Positions 38,873 through 48,659 of a DNA stretch of 64,000 bases are shown here, in pieces (the stretch's first letter is position 1; every line of letters starts with the position of its first letter). The DNA is taken from assembly GCA_965223405.1 (NCBI GenBank), contig CBDCWO010000006.1:62001-126000 (forward strand), written 5' to 3'. Below the pieces are notes generated by a model. It made no database searches, was not told the origin of the DNA, and worked only from the letters and a program-made list of their open reading frames with translations. The DNA is from CBDCWO01 sp965223405. GTDB taxonomy: Bacteria; Bacteroidota; Bacteroidia; Chitinophagales; Saprospiraceae. Position numbers and translations under genes: made by a program.

Positions 38873-40642
38873 TCACAATCCATCCATCAAGACCGGCGGT
38901 AAAGAATCCTGAGATACCTGTCCATGTACATTGAGCAAACGATTGACCATCATAGAATAGAATGCTTCGTGCTTTAGTGTTACGTCGATAGTCTCATCCG
39001 GTAGTAATCCCGAATCAAACCCCAGGGATTGAAATGCATTTATAATGGCCGTATCCTGACTTAGAATATGGACTGGGACGGTAAAAGGGTCTTTTTTACC
39101 TTCCAATAAATAATCTAATTTTGGAGGTTGATGATCTCCAATCACAATAAAGATGCAAGTTGAATCCTGCTGCAAATTATCTAATACAAACTTTTGCATC
39201 ACGGACCAGGAATATTCGATTGTTGCATGATAGCGGTCGATCTTAGGTTGAGCATACTGCAAGTCGAAATCGTCTGGTTTGTCTTTTAGTTTATTTAATT
39301 CTTTCCAATCCTCCAAAATGGGAGCTGGAGGATGCCAGGGAATATGAGTAGACATGGTAATAAAGAACAAAAAGTAAGGCTGTTCCAAACGTTCCGAATG
39401 ATCTTCATAAAATTGGTACATGGCGTATTGATCCGGAATTCCACCATAGTACTCATCATACTTATATCCCTTGTAGGTTATGTCTTCATGTTTCATCCAA
39501 TAATCAAAATCGAAATATTCCTCTGATAGGCGGTACAACCTGGGGGTACTTTGTTTAACATTGGACATGGTTTTCATTCGAAAAGTTTGGTAACCCTGAT
39601 GTTTCAGCCAGCGTACCAAATGAGGATAGTCCGAATAGTATTCCAATAAATGATTGAACTGAATCTGGCTTTCGATATGGATGCCAGAAAGCGCAGATGT
39701 AAAGGATAACCACGACCTTCCACCTACGATGGGCGCTTTGGAATAGGTACTAGCCGACGACCACCCTTTGGATTTTAACTCAGAATCCACTGTGGTCAGA
39801 AATGCCTTATGTCTTTCGCCATGGATTGAATGAAAGGCCACGGCTCCATAGGATTCCATGAAAATGCAAAAGATATTAGGTCGGTTGGTTAATTTCAGAT
39901 GTTTATAAGACTCATAGATGGATAGGTTTTCCAGACTTGATTTTTCACTGGTGTGAGGCAACTTTGTACTCTTCCAGATCTTCGGTGAAATCCACTGGAT
40001 GGTTTTCCAACTTTGTTTATACCCTTCACTTTTATAAAGATTTTCCGACACGATACCTCCAATAAAAAAAGGAATTGTCACTCCAGTCATGATTGTGATC
40101 TTGCGTGAATTTCTAAGGTTCAACAAAGCTATCAACAGATATTTCCAGACCAAATATATCAAAGCTCCTACTACTATGATCAAAAGGAAAAATAATCCAT
40201 AATGGTACATTTCCCCCCAACCAATTTCTTTCAGAAATGTAGGAAGGACACCCTTGAGCAAAGCAATATCATTTTTGAAATAAGGATGACCGTGGTACAA
40301 TCTCATCAAAACTTCATAATAAACACTGTAAAGCATTAAAAACAAATAGATGACTGTAGCCCCGATACTTGTCCAGCGGACGGATCGGGACCGGTGCACC
40401 ATAAAACTTGTAATCAGCAGTAGAACCAGAAAGTCACAATTAAATCGAAATATGTCAAAATGGTCGCGAATTAAAAAAAAGCTAAGGACCGGGTATGTGA
40501 CGTATTCATCAAAAACAGCATCCGGAAGGTGTTTATGCATTTCTCGATACACCAGAAATTGAGGTACAAACAACAAAAAATTTAATATCAGTGCTGGTAT
40601 TAACAGCTTTGCGAAACGACTTAGTGCTGATCGGTTTTCCAA
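38873..40642 (-). CDS. LTA-synthase-like membrane phosphoglycerol transferase / sulfatase-fold protein
   Basis: This 589-aa protein has five N-terminal membrane helices (about 10-200) and a large periplasmic alkaline-phosphatase-superfamily domain. The metal-binding start is NIFCIFMESYG. The nucleophile region is VGGRSWLSFTSALSG, with Ser or Thr as the candidate. FITMSTHIPWHPP and VIGDHQPPK supply the later metal ligands. The architecture is that of LtaS/OpgB-type transferases, which move phosphoglycerol or phosphoethanolamine onto envelope glycans. Gram-negative members modify glycans or lipid A, and the acceptor here is unknown. The gene ends only 20 bp from the end of the repeat array. Confidence 0.85.
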   Translation of the reverse strand: MENRSALSRFAKLLIPALILNFLLFVPQFLVYREMHKHLPDAVFDEYVTYPVLSFFLIRDHFDIFRFNCDFLVLLLITSFMVHRSRSVRWTSIGATVIYLFLMLYSVYYEVLMRLYHGHPYFKNDIALLKGVLPTFLKEIGWGEMYHYGLFFLLIIVVGALIYLVWKYLLIALLNLRNSRKITIMTGVTIPFFIGGIVSENLYKSEGYKQSWKTIQWISPKIWKSTKLPHTSEKSSLENLSIYESYKHLKLTNRPNIFCIFMESYGAVAFHSIHGERHKAFLTTVDSELKSKGWSSASTYSKAPIVGGRSWLSFTSALSGIHIESQIQFNHLLEYYSDYPHLVRWLKHQGYQTFRMKTMSNVKQSTPRLYRLSEEYFDFDYWMKHEDITYKGYKYDEYYGGIPDQYAMYQFYEDHSERLEQPYFLFFITMSTHIPWHPPAPILEDWKELNKLKDKPDDFDLQYAQPKIDRYHATIEYSWSVMQKFVLDNLQQDSTCIFIVIGDHQPPKLDYLLEGKKDPFTVPVHILSQDTAIINAFQSLGFDSGLLPDETIDVTLKHEAFYSMMVNRLLNVHGQVSQDSLPPVLMDGL

Positions 40643-40780
40643 ATATGTTACTTATCAAGTTTAAACATAAAGCGGATTGTATTTAATGGTCTTTTCTTGT
40701 CCGTATTTATGTACCTCAACAATCGTGTAATCCGATTCGGAAACACGTGACCATTCTTATTTATACCCAAAACTAAAGAA

Positions 40781-40813
40781 TTAAAAACAGGTACCACTAC
40801 ATGCAGTACCTGT
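40781..40813 (-). terminator. Rho-independent terminator of the 712-aa protein gene
   Basis: On the minus strand an 8-bp stem ACAGGTAC/GTACCTGT with an 11-nt loop (40787-40813) is followed by a run of T (complement of 40783-40787). It lies 40 bp after the stop of the gene at 40853-42991 and is read in the same direction. Confidence 0.75.
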
Positions 40814-40852
40814 TCTTTCATAAATATAAGACAACTACTCAGTTACATCTTA

Positions 40853-42991
40853 CTACTTAACCGAAAATCCAACATATTTATCCCTCCATGGATGGTGATG
40901 GCTACTGTTAAGTATCGTACGCTCATAGCCAATCAATCTGAGGGTATATCCACAGGCTTTCAGTTTAGAAGAATCAACCTTCCACTTATCGGACATCGGA
41001 CCAAAGTAATTCACATTGGCATTATTGCGGTTGGAAGTCGGGTCATAGGTGATTAAGCCAGCATTGGAGATGACTTGTGATTGTGGTTGGATTTGTAAAA
41101 TATATCCACCATAATACTGATCTCTTACTTTTAACTTACCCTTGATGATAGCCCCTTGGTTGTAGGTCTTGCACTCTCCTCCATCGATAACGATATCCAG
41201 ATTAATATTTGGATCGAGTATATCGTTGGGCAGATAATTGGTAATATATCTTCGATTATCAAGTTTGATAGCGACCGGAGCGGTAAAATTAATCACGGTT
41301 CCGGGAAGATTCGGATTTCCTTTTGTAAACAATACCCTGATATAGTATTTTCCTTCATATGGATGCGAACTCCATGCAGCCAACATTTGATTTTTTATAA
41401 CCACCAGATTAGAAGCATCGTGATTGGCTAAATAGGGGAACCAGCCATCCGGATCTTGCAGATAATGATCGGTAAACGGATTCAACGGTGTCGAATAATC
41501 AATGGTCGTAATCTTTTGACTAGTGGTTACTGGGAACCAATTCACCCCATTTTTTGAATATTCCACTCTGTATTTGGTAGTACCTGGGGTTCCGCTATTA
41601 TCTATGCCCCCTTTGATCAGTATGTTACCTCCCCAAGGACGATTGTTGCCCATTCCTCCATTTCCTGGATAAGCTAAATGGCTTATAGGAGAGATCTCTG
41701 AAACCTGGACGTTGCCGATGGAATAAATGATAGATGTTTGATTTGACTTAGGACGTAATTGCACCAACCGGTCCATTCTGCTGCCCCAATACACATGTTG
41801 ATCCGGGTTGTAAGGATTTGGGGGTGACGCCCAGGATAAAACGGCACGAATGCGCACAATTTTGGGACTATGGCATGTATTTAAATATTTTGAAAAATCC
41901 GTTTTTAAGAATACTGCATAGCGTAATCCATCATTTGGTATATTTTTTATATCATGGACCCTAACGGATGTGGTACCCAAGTACTTTTCAAAAGTGCCAT
42001 TATTGTTAAAATCCGCCCAGAAAGCGACATACTCCAAACTTCCCTTTTTACAAAGATTACCACTATAGCCGTATGGCCGTTTTATATGGATTACCGCCCC
42101 TAGTGTATCCTCAGCTGAATTTAATCCCACACATTCGAGTTCCTCATATCCCACATTAAATTCTTTCGTATCCAATTCAGAAATCAATTCTTCCACCTGA
42201 ATATCATACTTATTTAAATCAATAGCCTTCAGTTGTTGAAGTAAACTCACATTCTCCTCCTGATTGGCCATAGCCAAAAGATGGGTAAAGGTTCGTTTTG
42301 GAGAAACTCCATTTTCTATAGCATATTTGAAATAAGTGTCCAGTTCGAGCTCCTTTATTTCCTCTTTTTTCGATAGGTCGGAGAAATCAACCATATCAGC
42401 TGATAGAAATTCTAATGTTTTAAGTTCATTCACATCAATCGGGAAAACATATTTCAATTTAGGTTTGATCACAATATCTGCTTCTATTACATTGCCGTAA
42501 TAAGGAGTGGCATTGGGATCGATAGAAGGTATGGTTTTCCAACTCAGGATCGCTCGTACACGTGGTAATACTTCGGTATTACAAAATTTCTTTTTGTGGT
42601 TAGCATCCAATTCTTTCGATACCATGTAGGAAATGGGATGTTGGGGACCGGCCGGTGCATCTGAGATATCATACGCTCGAAAACTCGACAGCCCTATATG
42701 CTGAAAGCCATTTCCATCATGGTAATCAATAAAAAATCTGACAAATTCAGGTGATCCCTGACTACATAGTGTTCCGGAGTATCCGGTGCTTTGATTGATA
42801 TGCACCACGGCCTCCAGTTGGGATAAATCCGGATTGTATCCAACGCACACCAGTTTTTCCCAGTGAGTAGTGCCAACTATTTTCGGATATACCAATTCTT
42901 GTAACGAAATCTGATTCAACAGGCTTTGCTGTCTGATTACCGTCAATTTTTTCAGCATTCTTGCTGAAAGTTTTTTAGCTTCAATTGCCAT
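40853..42991 (-). CDS. Uncharacterised protein with a duplicated beta-rich domain (712 aa)
   Basis: No known family is recognised. Two similar domains of about 165 aa are visible. One starts near 45 (EKLVCVGYNPDLSQLEAVVHI, then GYSGTLCSQGSPEFVRFFIDY). The other starts near 284 (EELECVGLNSAEDTLGAVIHI, then GYSGNLCKKGSLEYVAFWADF). Each ends with RVRAILSW or RIRAVLSW and a YWG/YYG segment. The C-terminal third (about 420-712) is beta-rich with VEYSKNGVNWFPVTTS, resembling a fibronectin-like or lectin-like repeat. There is no signal peptide and no T9SS tail. The basic N-terminus is helical. It has its own terminator, and a structural or phage-tail-like role cannot be excluded. Confidence 0.75.
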   Translation of the reverse strand: MAIEAKKLSARMLKKLTVIRQQSLLNQISLQELVYPKIVGTTHWEKLVCVGYNPDLSQLEAVVHINQSTGYSGTLCSQGSPEFVRFFIDYHDGNGFQHIGLSSFRAYDISDAPAGPQHPISYMVSKELDANHKKKFCNTEVLPRVRAILSWKTIPSIDPNATPYYGNVIEADIVIKPKLKYVFPIDVNELKTLEFLSADMVDFSDLSKKEEIKELELDTYFKYAIENGVSPKRTFTHLLAMANQEENVSLLQQLKAIDLNKYDIQVEELISELDTKEFNVGYEELECVGLNSAEDTLGAVIHIKRPYGYSGNLCKKGSLEYVAFWADFNNNGTFEKYLGTTSVRVHDIKNIPNDGLRYAVFLKTDFSKYLNTCHSPKIVRIRAVLSWASPPNPYNPDQHVYWGSRMDRLVQLRPKSNQTSIIYSIGNVQVSEISPISHLAYPGNGGMGNNRPWGGNILIKGGIDNSGTPGTTKYRVEYSKNGVNWFPVTTSQKITTIDYSTPLNPFTDHYLQDPDGWFPYLANHDASNLVVIKNQMLAAWSSHPYEGKYYIRVLFTKGNPNLPGTVINFTAPVAIKLDNRRYITNYLPNDILDPNINLDIVIDGGECKTYNQGAIIKGKLKVRDQYYGGYILQIQPQSQVISNAGLITYDPTSNRNNANVNYFGPMSDKWKVDSSKLKACGYTLRLIGYERTILNSSHHHPWRDKYVGFSVK

Positions 42992-43208
42992 GATTACTTG
43001 ATTTTGATTAAAAAATGATATGTCAAGTAACTAAGCGGTTGTATGTAATTATGAAAAAAGTAGTATTAAAGAAAGCTCGGGAATACTCTCTCTAATACCA
43101 AGTGTAGGATCGGAAAGAAGATGTTACCCCCAAATATCAATAATTACATAATTTGAGTGTGGGCCTCATTTGAAGTCTTTAAATAGAAGATAGTTTTATA
43201 CCATCCCA

Positions 43209-43724
43209 TTATTTTCTTTTCAAGACAAATGCACTTAACAATGAAATTATCAATCCAACCGGAAATATCTCAAGAAAAGTAATTCCAATTCTCACAAACG
43301 GATTTTCATACGCCGCTTTCTGCGATTCCATTTTGGCCATCATGGTTTCTATTTCAGAGGTCGATTTGCCACTTTGTTTTAGAGATGCGATTTGTTCTGA
43401 AAAATACACCTCCATCATTTCCTGACCGGAACCCACCTCATAATAAATCATCCATACAATGACATAAATTGCAGATGCAATCAACGTGATTAGGAGACCA
43501 ATTTTAAATCCTTGGCCAAATGTAATTATGCCTCCTAACTCCTTGTTACGATAGGATCTGATACCCAGGAATACAGTGGAAAGGGCTACAATCATCGAAA
43601 TATATCCGATGATCTCGGATCCACTCATATCTTCTTTCCCGGCGGCGACATTCATGCCGATCAACATGGCACCGGCAATCAGCGCACCTCCGATTAAACC
43701 ATAGGTCACTACTGTGTTTTTCAT
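43209..43724 (-). CDS. DUF4199 membrane protein
   Basis: This 171-aa protein of the DUF4199 family, common in Bacteroidota, has four membrane helices (about 5-27, 36-56, 72-95, 145-168) and the family segment FGQGFKIGLLITLIASAIYVIVWMIYY. A charged loop containing SEIETMMAKMESQK precedes the last helix. A membrane-anchored LuxR gene lies just upstream on the same strand. DUF4199 proteins have no proven function. Confidence 0.88.
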   Translation of the reverse strand: MKNTVVTYGLIGGALIAGAMLIGMNVAAGKEDMSGSEIIGYISMIVALSTVFLGIRSYRNKELGGIITFGQGFKIGLLITLIASAIYVIVWMIYYEVGSGQEMMEVYFSEQIASLKQSGKSTSEIETMMAKMESQKAAYENPFVRIGITFLEIFPVGLIISLLSAFVLKRK

Positions 43725-43890
43725 AACAATTTCAATTTTTTGTCTATTCCAAAAATGAGATCAAAAGTTTAGAATGACGTCATCTTAAAGTACTAATTTC
43801 CTGATTTAAGTCAAAATCATACTAAAGTATGACCAGGGCAAGATCCTTATGAAGTAAAATATTTACATAGATAGATTGCTACCCAATTCC

Positions 43891-44316
43891 TCAGCTTTCA
43901 TTTAAAAGTCCCAATTCCCGAGCTTTGTTAATGGCTTGACTCCTACGGGAAACATTCATTTTTTGGAATAAATTGGAAGCATGGGTTTTTACCGTACTGA
44001 CCGAGATATATAACCGATCGGCAATTTCCTGATTGGAATGACCTCTGGCTATTGCCTCGAGTACCTCATATTCCCGATTACTGATCCCCAGTTGGTTCAA
44101 CCTTATTTGGAGATTACCGCCTTTTTCTGCGGGTTTTCTGTTTAGCGACCAGCCAAACCAAATACCCAATATGGTAAAAAACAAAGCATAGATAAATAGT
44201 AATATCGATAGTGATATGTCTCTTACAAAATACTTAAATTCCAATACCTGCAACAGGATAAGCAGAAATGCCATCAATAATGCGTAGACCCAAATATCCC
44301 TGTTTACTTTTACCAC
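43891..44316 (-). CDS. Membrane-anchored LuxR-type regulator
   Basis: This 141-aa protein has two membrane helices at about 9-27 and 35-57 and a C-terminal LuxR helix-turn-helix (about 75-136). The HTH shows the family pattern SNREYEVLEAIARGHSNQEIADRLYISVSTVKTHASN. There is no receiver domain. Small LuxR proteins tethered this way, next to DUF4199 genes, are typical of this bacterial group. The sensed signal may come through the membrane part or through the DUF4199 partner. Confidence 0.88.
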   Translation of the reverse strand: MVKVNRDIWVYALLMAFLLILLQVLEFKYFVRDISLSILLFIYALFFTILGIWFGWSLNRKPAEKGGNLQIRLNQLGISNREYEVLEAIARGHSNQEIADRLYISVSTVKTHASNLFQKMNVSRRSQAINKARELGLLNES

Positions 44317-44484
44317 TTGTTAGAACATTTACGGCTACGAAATTAAAAAAACAAGAAATTAATGGCAGCCTTTTCGGGCAGGTAGTTCTGCTAAATGCAA
44401 AAAATCTGTGGATTAAGATGTAGCAAACAAGTATACACCCCATTAACAATTAGACATATTTCATTCCCAAATCGTTATTGTAAT

Positions 44485-46059
44485 TCACTTCACTTTGACC
44501 ATCCATTTCGCCTGCTGTTGTTTTTGGTCTTGATAACGGATAAAATAGTTTCCGGCGATAAGTTCTGTCGCATCCCAGTGAATTTCGTGTGTTCCGGATG
44601 TATACTTACCCTTGGCCAAGGTTGCAATCCTTTGACCCGATCCATTGAATACTTGGACGATCAGGGGTTTTCCATTGGATTTGAAGCGGATATTGGTCGA
44701 GTTGACAAATGGATTTGGATAAGCGGATATTAGATTGCTGCCAGCTTCACGATTGGCTTCCGTCACTGAGGTACTGATACAAGGGGAATTGGAAAGAAGA
44801 GGTAGTGCAGGGAATTCATGATTCATTACCATGCCCGCTTCATTTTTTTGCATGCAAAACCAGTTTTCCAAAATGGTAGTATATACACTTCTAAAATCGT
44901 ACTGCATAGGTAAATTGTCTTCTACATCTACCTTATCAGGAACGGTTGGGTTATCTCCCAAAATTCCGGGTTCAATGGCATCGCCGAATAGAAATAAGGG
45001 AGCGGCAGCACCATGATCAGTTCCCGAACTGGCATTGGATACGATTCTTCTTCCAAATTCGGAAAATGTCATCGCAAGTACTCGATCACTGATTCCAAGA
45101 CCCTTTATGTCATCGAGAAAGGCCTGCACTCCTGATGATAATCGGGTCAATAGATCTGCATGTTCACCTAAGCGGTGATCACTGGCTACGACTTGGCTGT
45201 CATGAGTATCAAAACCATCCAGACTGACCATGTAGAGACGTGTCTTTAAACCTCCGGCAATTAGCCGGGCAACAATTTTTAGCTGTTCGGCAAAATCATT
45301 ATCCGGGTAAGAACCCTGGTTGGTTACTTTTTCGGCAGCATCTTTAATAATTTGACCGTATACCTGAGATTGTCTTGTCACTAATCGAATATGCGAAAGT
45401 TTGTCACGATAGGGAGTATTAGGAAGTGGTTCTATTTCTTCGGCAACCAAATTATAAAACCAGGTTGGATCCCCTACCACCATGCCCATAGCACTTATTG
45501 GACCCTGAAAGGCAATGGAAAGATTGTAACCAATTTGGATTGCTAAAGGGTCAGGCATAATCTCGTTGGGGTAATCGATGGGGTAATTGGGGTATTCCAA
45601 ATTCAAGTACCTTCCCAACCAACCTGAAGTAAGTATCTCATCAGAATCAGCACCGGTCATCCAGATATCGGTAGATCTGAAATGAGAATAATTCTGATCT
45701 GGGTATCCTACATTCTGCACCACGGACATCTTGCCTTCATTGAACAAATTTTTCAATTCGACCATTGAAGGATGAAAGGCTACCTGATCATAACCATCCA
45801 ATTTCAGCAACTGATTTTCAGGTATAATCACTGAAGATCGGACTTCATTTAATTGTCCATAGATATCAAGTGGAACAATGGTCCCTAATCCATCATTTCC
45901 TCCTCCTAAATAGATTAGGACCAGTACTTTGTCGGTTTCCACATAGTTATTATACAACGCGCGAAAGAAAGGTGAATGTGAAAAGGCTTCAACACCTAAA
46001 CCACTTACTAATGAAGGAATGGTGACTGAATTAACCTTTAAAAAATCTCGTCGTTTCAT
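44485..46059 (-). CDS. DUF1501 protein with T9SS sorting domain
   Basis: This 524-aa exported protein has an N-terminal signal with KRRDFLK (Tat-like). DUF1501 motifs are LVLIYLGGGNDGLGTIVPL, SLDGFDTHDSQ, TFSEFGRRI and SGTDHGAAAPLFLFGDA. A C-terminal type A T9SS sorting domain occupies about 445-524 (SAYPNPFVNSTNIRF, ...GNYFIRYQDQ, ending MVKVK). It forms a transcription unit with the DUF1800 gene 22 bp upstream. The product would be secreted by the type IX system and anchored outside. The activity is unknown. Confidence 0.92.
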   Translation of the reverse strand: MKRRDFLKVNSVTIPSLVSGLGVEAFSHSPFFRALYNNYVETDKVLVLIYLGGGNDGLGTIVPLDIYGQLNEVRSSVIIPENQLLKLDGYDQVAFHPSMVELKNLFNEGKMSVVQNVGYPDQNYSHFRSTDIWMTGADSDEILTSGWLGRYLNLEYPNYPIDYPNEIMPDPLAIQIGYNLSIAFQGPISAMGMVVGDPTWFYNLVAEEIEPLPNTPYRDKLSHIRLVTRQSQVYGQIIKDAAEKVTNQGSYPDNDFAEQLKIVARLIAGGLKTRLYMVSLDGFDTHDSQVVASDHRLGEHADLLTRLSSGVQAFLDDIKGLGISDRVLAMTFSEFGRRIVSNASSGTDHGAAAPLFLFGDAIEPGILGDNPTVPDKVDVEDNLPMQYDFRSVYTTILENWFCMQKNEAGMVMNHEFPALPLLSNSPCISTSVTEANREAGSNLISAYPNPFVNSTNIRFKSNGKPLIVQVFNGSGQRIATLAKGKYTSGTHEIHWDATELIAGNYFIRYQDQKQQQAKWMVKVK

Positions 46060-46081
46060 TTTCCGGAGGTGTTTAGTTGTA

Positions 46082-47692
46082 TTAATGGAGGTGATACTCG
46101 GCCAATTGGAAAAAGTATTGAAAAAAGGGCTTAATTCTAGCCAGCAATATATTCTTATTCATTTCATTATTTGGTTCTGCTTCGTACAAAAGCCAGGCAA
46201 CGTTCCAATAGGTCACATTACTTTGCCCACTCAGCAAGATCGTGACCATATGCTGACGCTGACTTGCTGTTACAGGCACAGCAAAATGTAATGAGATTAA
46301 TTCATCAAGCATTGGATCCAGGTGCGCAGGATCTTCTAACCTAGATAAATGGGCAAGTAAATCCACATTGGTTAGTAAATTCTCGGACCAAAATCCCCAA
46401 TAAATAAATGAATCGGTGATCAACGCACGTGTAGGTACCGAATCGGTAGTAATCCATGCTTTATCAAACTGCGGAATTTGATAATAGGCAGGCCATCCCG
46501 CGACATTGGGAGGATCCATTAATTCCTGGCCTATATCGGTCATATTCCAAAGCAGTGAAGTTCTGATTTCGAAGTCATTGCGAAGACTAGCCTCAGATGG
46601 CATTGAAACGCCACATGTGCGCCAAAAACCGATTAAAAAATCAACCGGACTTTTGATCTGTATACCCATTATAGCGGTATTATAAAAATGTTCACTGGAA
46701 AGCAATGCCTCTAAGACCGGTTTTACTTCATAGTTATTATTACGGAAAAGAGAAGCCAGGGGTTGTATGATAGATGATTCCACGGATTCCGAAATGTCCG
46801 TATTAACAAAAAAGCGATATAATTTACGGACTACGAACAAAGCAGTTTCCTGGTTGTCAAATATCATGTCGATTAACTCATCCAATTCGGAGGCTCCACT
46901 TTCTCCACTTTGACCTTTAATTGTTTTCTGGCCATAAAAAGCAGAGAATTCTTTATCGGTTTCATCATGCAACCAACCATTAAAATAGGACTCTCCGGTT
47001 TCCCAGTTTATAGTCCAGCCGGTGAGCACTTTGGCAGCATTTTGGACATCCGATTCTGTAAAATCAGCTTTAGGCCCCTTACCAATACAAAATAATTCCT
47101 GCAACTCACGAGCATAGTTTTCATCCGGGGCTTCCTTGTTATTGAACGCACCATTGAGATAGAGCAACATGTGAGGGTCTATCGTAATTTCTTTGATCAG
47201 AGTTTTAAAGTTTCCAAAAGCATGTCTCCTGATTTTATCAAAGTGATGATAAGTCAAATTCGGCCAAAACACACCCCAGCACTGGGTTGCCAGATGATTG
47301 TGCCAAAATAAGATCATTTTTTCATGCAGGCTGACATTTTGATTCAGCATTTTATCAATCCACCAGGTCTTCAAAGAAACGACCCGCATACCTATAATTT
47401 CATTTTCTTCCGCTCGATGATTGATCCAGGTTTCACCTGGCTGTACATAGGGATCTTTGAATTCTTCGGTGTTGTAGTCATTAATGGGAGGGTCGGGAGT
47501 TAAATCCTCTGTTAGTAATAGGTCCATGGCTTCAGAGATTTCCAGGTCGGCCAGTTTATTGACATCCTCTTTGGTGGCTCCAAACAAGGTACGGCGAGCT
47601 AAATGTCTTGCTTGTTTAAGAGTCCATTCACCCTGAAAAGGCTGGATTGTAGTATAGGTATCGGCAGCATATGGTGTAGACATAACAGGCAT
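46082..47692 (-). CDS. DUF1800 protein
   Basis: This 536-aa protein of the DUF1800 family has the N-terminal LARRTLFGATKED motif, the signature MILFWHNHLATQ, NENYARELQELFCIG in the centre, VLTGWTINWETG, and a C-terminal DPPNVAGWP. It is the first gene of a DUF1800-DUF1501 pair, a very common exported pair of unknown biochemistry. No clear signal peptide is seen at the chosen ATG, but the first 15 residues are short and polar, and an alternative start was not found. Confidence 0.92.
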   Translation of the reverse strand: MPVMSTPYAADTYTTIQPFQGEWTLKQARHLARRTLFGATKEDVNKLADLEISEAMDLLLTEDLTPDPPINDYNTEEFKDPYVQPGETWINHRAEENEIIGMRVVSLKTWWIDKMLNQNVSLHEKMILFWHNHLATQCWGVFWPNLTYHHFDKIRRHAFGNFKTLIKEITIDPHMLLYLNGAFNNKEAPDENYARELQELFCIGKGPKADFTESDVQNAAKVLTGWTINWETGESYFNGWLHDETDKEFSAFYGQKTIKGQSGESGASELDELIDMIFDNQETALFVVRKLYRFFVNTDISESVESSIIQPLASLFRNNNYEVKPVLEALLSSEHFYNTAIMGIQIKSPVDFLIGFWRTCGVSMPSEASLRNDFEIRTSLLWNMTDIGQELMDPPNVAGWPAYYQIPQFDKAWITTDSVPTRALITDSFIYWGFWSENLLTNVDLLAHLSRLEDPAHLDPMLDELISLHFAVPVTASQRQHMVTILLSGQSNVTYWNVAWLLYEAEPNNEMNKNILLARIKPFFQYFFQLAEYHLH

Positions 47693-47867
47693 TTAAATAT
47701 TTAAACGTAACCAGTCCAGAATATTGCATAAGATAAATACCACAATCAAACTATCCGGGATTATTTCACCGTGAAACGAGATAAATCTTTAATTTGTGCG
47801 CACGCGAGTGATTCAGATCGAATTAGGCTATAGATCTAACTTAATCTTTCTTTATATAAATTATAAT

Positions 47868-48626
47868 ATGAAAAATCCGTATTCTTTAGAGGGTAAATTG
47901 GCATTGATCACCGGAGGAGGTACCGGAATCGGCTTTGGTATTGCAAAAGCTTTCATCCACCAGGGTGCAAAGGTGATCATTACTGGCAGAAGAGGGGCTG
48001 TTTTGGAACAAGCTGCAGCTGAATTAGGAAAAAATTGTCATCATATTCAGCATGATATTAACCAATTAAGTTTGATTCCTGACTTCGTAAGTCAGATTGA
48101 ACAGCAATTCGGCCCGATTGAGATTCTGGTGAACAATGCCGGACGTAATCTTAAAAAGACGTTTGAGGAAACTTCAGACCAAGAATTCCTGGATATTCTA
48201 CAAACCAATCTTCTAGGCGTTTTTTCTTTGAGCCGCGAAGTGGGCAAGCGCATGGCCGAAAGACGTTCTGGGAATATTATCATGATTGCCTCCATGACAA
48301 GTACAATCGGAATGGAAAAAGTAGTAGCCTATTCGACTTCAAAGTCCGGGATGATGGGCCTTATGCGTACTTTAGTCGTCGAACTGGCACCTAAAAATGT
48401 GCGTATAAACGCCATCGCTCCCGGGTGGATTGAGTCTGCTATGTTACACAAGGCTTTGGACAGTGATCAGGCTCGCAAAGACAAGATCCTGGGACGGATT
48501 CCGATGAAAAAATTTGGTAATCCCGAAGATATCGGCCTGGCTGCGGTCTACTTGGCCTCCGATGCGGCTAAATATGTAAGTGGTGTACTTCTTCCTATTG
48601 ATGGTGGTGCTTCGGATGCATTATAA
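47868..48626 (+). CDS. SDR-family oxidoreductase
   Basis: This 252-aa short-chain dehydrogenase has the Rossmann motif ITGGGTGIGFGIAKAF (about 14-29), NNAGRN, the catalytic Ser in MIASMTS and YSTSK as the YxxxK pair. PGWIESAM and GVLLPIDGGAS close the fold, as in gluconate/deoxygluconate-type dehydrogenases. The ATG at 47868 is preferred over an earlier ATG at 47796, which would add 24 non-conserved residues. The gene is single, and the hairpin-rich repeat array follows directly. Confidence 0.92.
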   Translation: MKNPYSLEGKLALITGGGTGIGFGIAKAFIHQGAKVIITGRRGAVLEQAAAELGKNCHHIQHDINQLSLIPDFVSQIEQQFGPIEILVNNAGRNLKKTFEETSDQEFLDILQTNLLGVFSLSREVGKRMAERRSGNIIMIASMTSTIGMEKVVAYSTSKSGMMGLMRTLVVELAPKNVRINAIAPGWIESAMLHKALDSDQARKDKILGRIPMKKFGNPEDIGLAAVYLASDAAKYVSGVLLPIDGGASDAL

Positions 48627-48659
48627 AAAGAGCACCTCCGGAAATTCCACCCTCTATTC

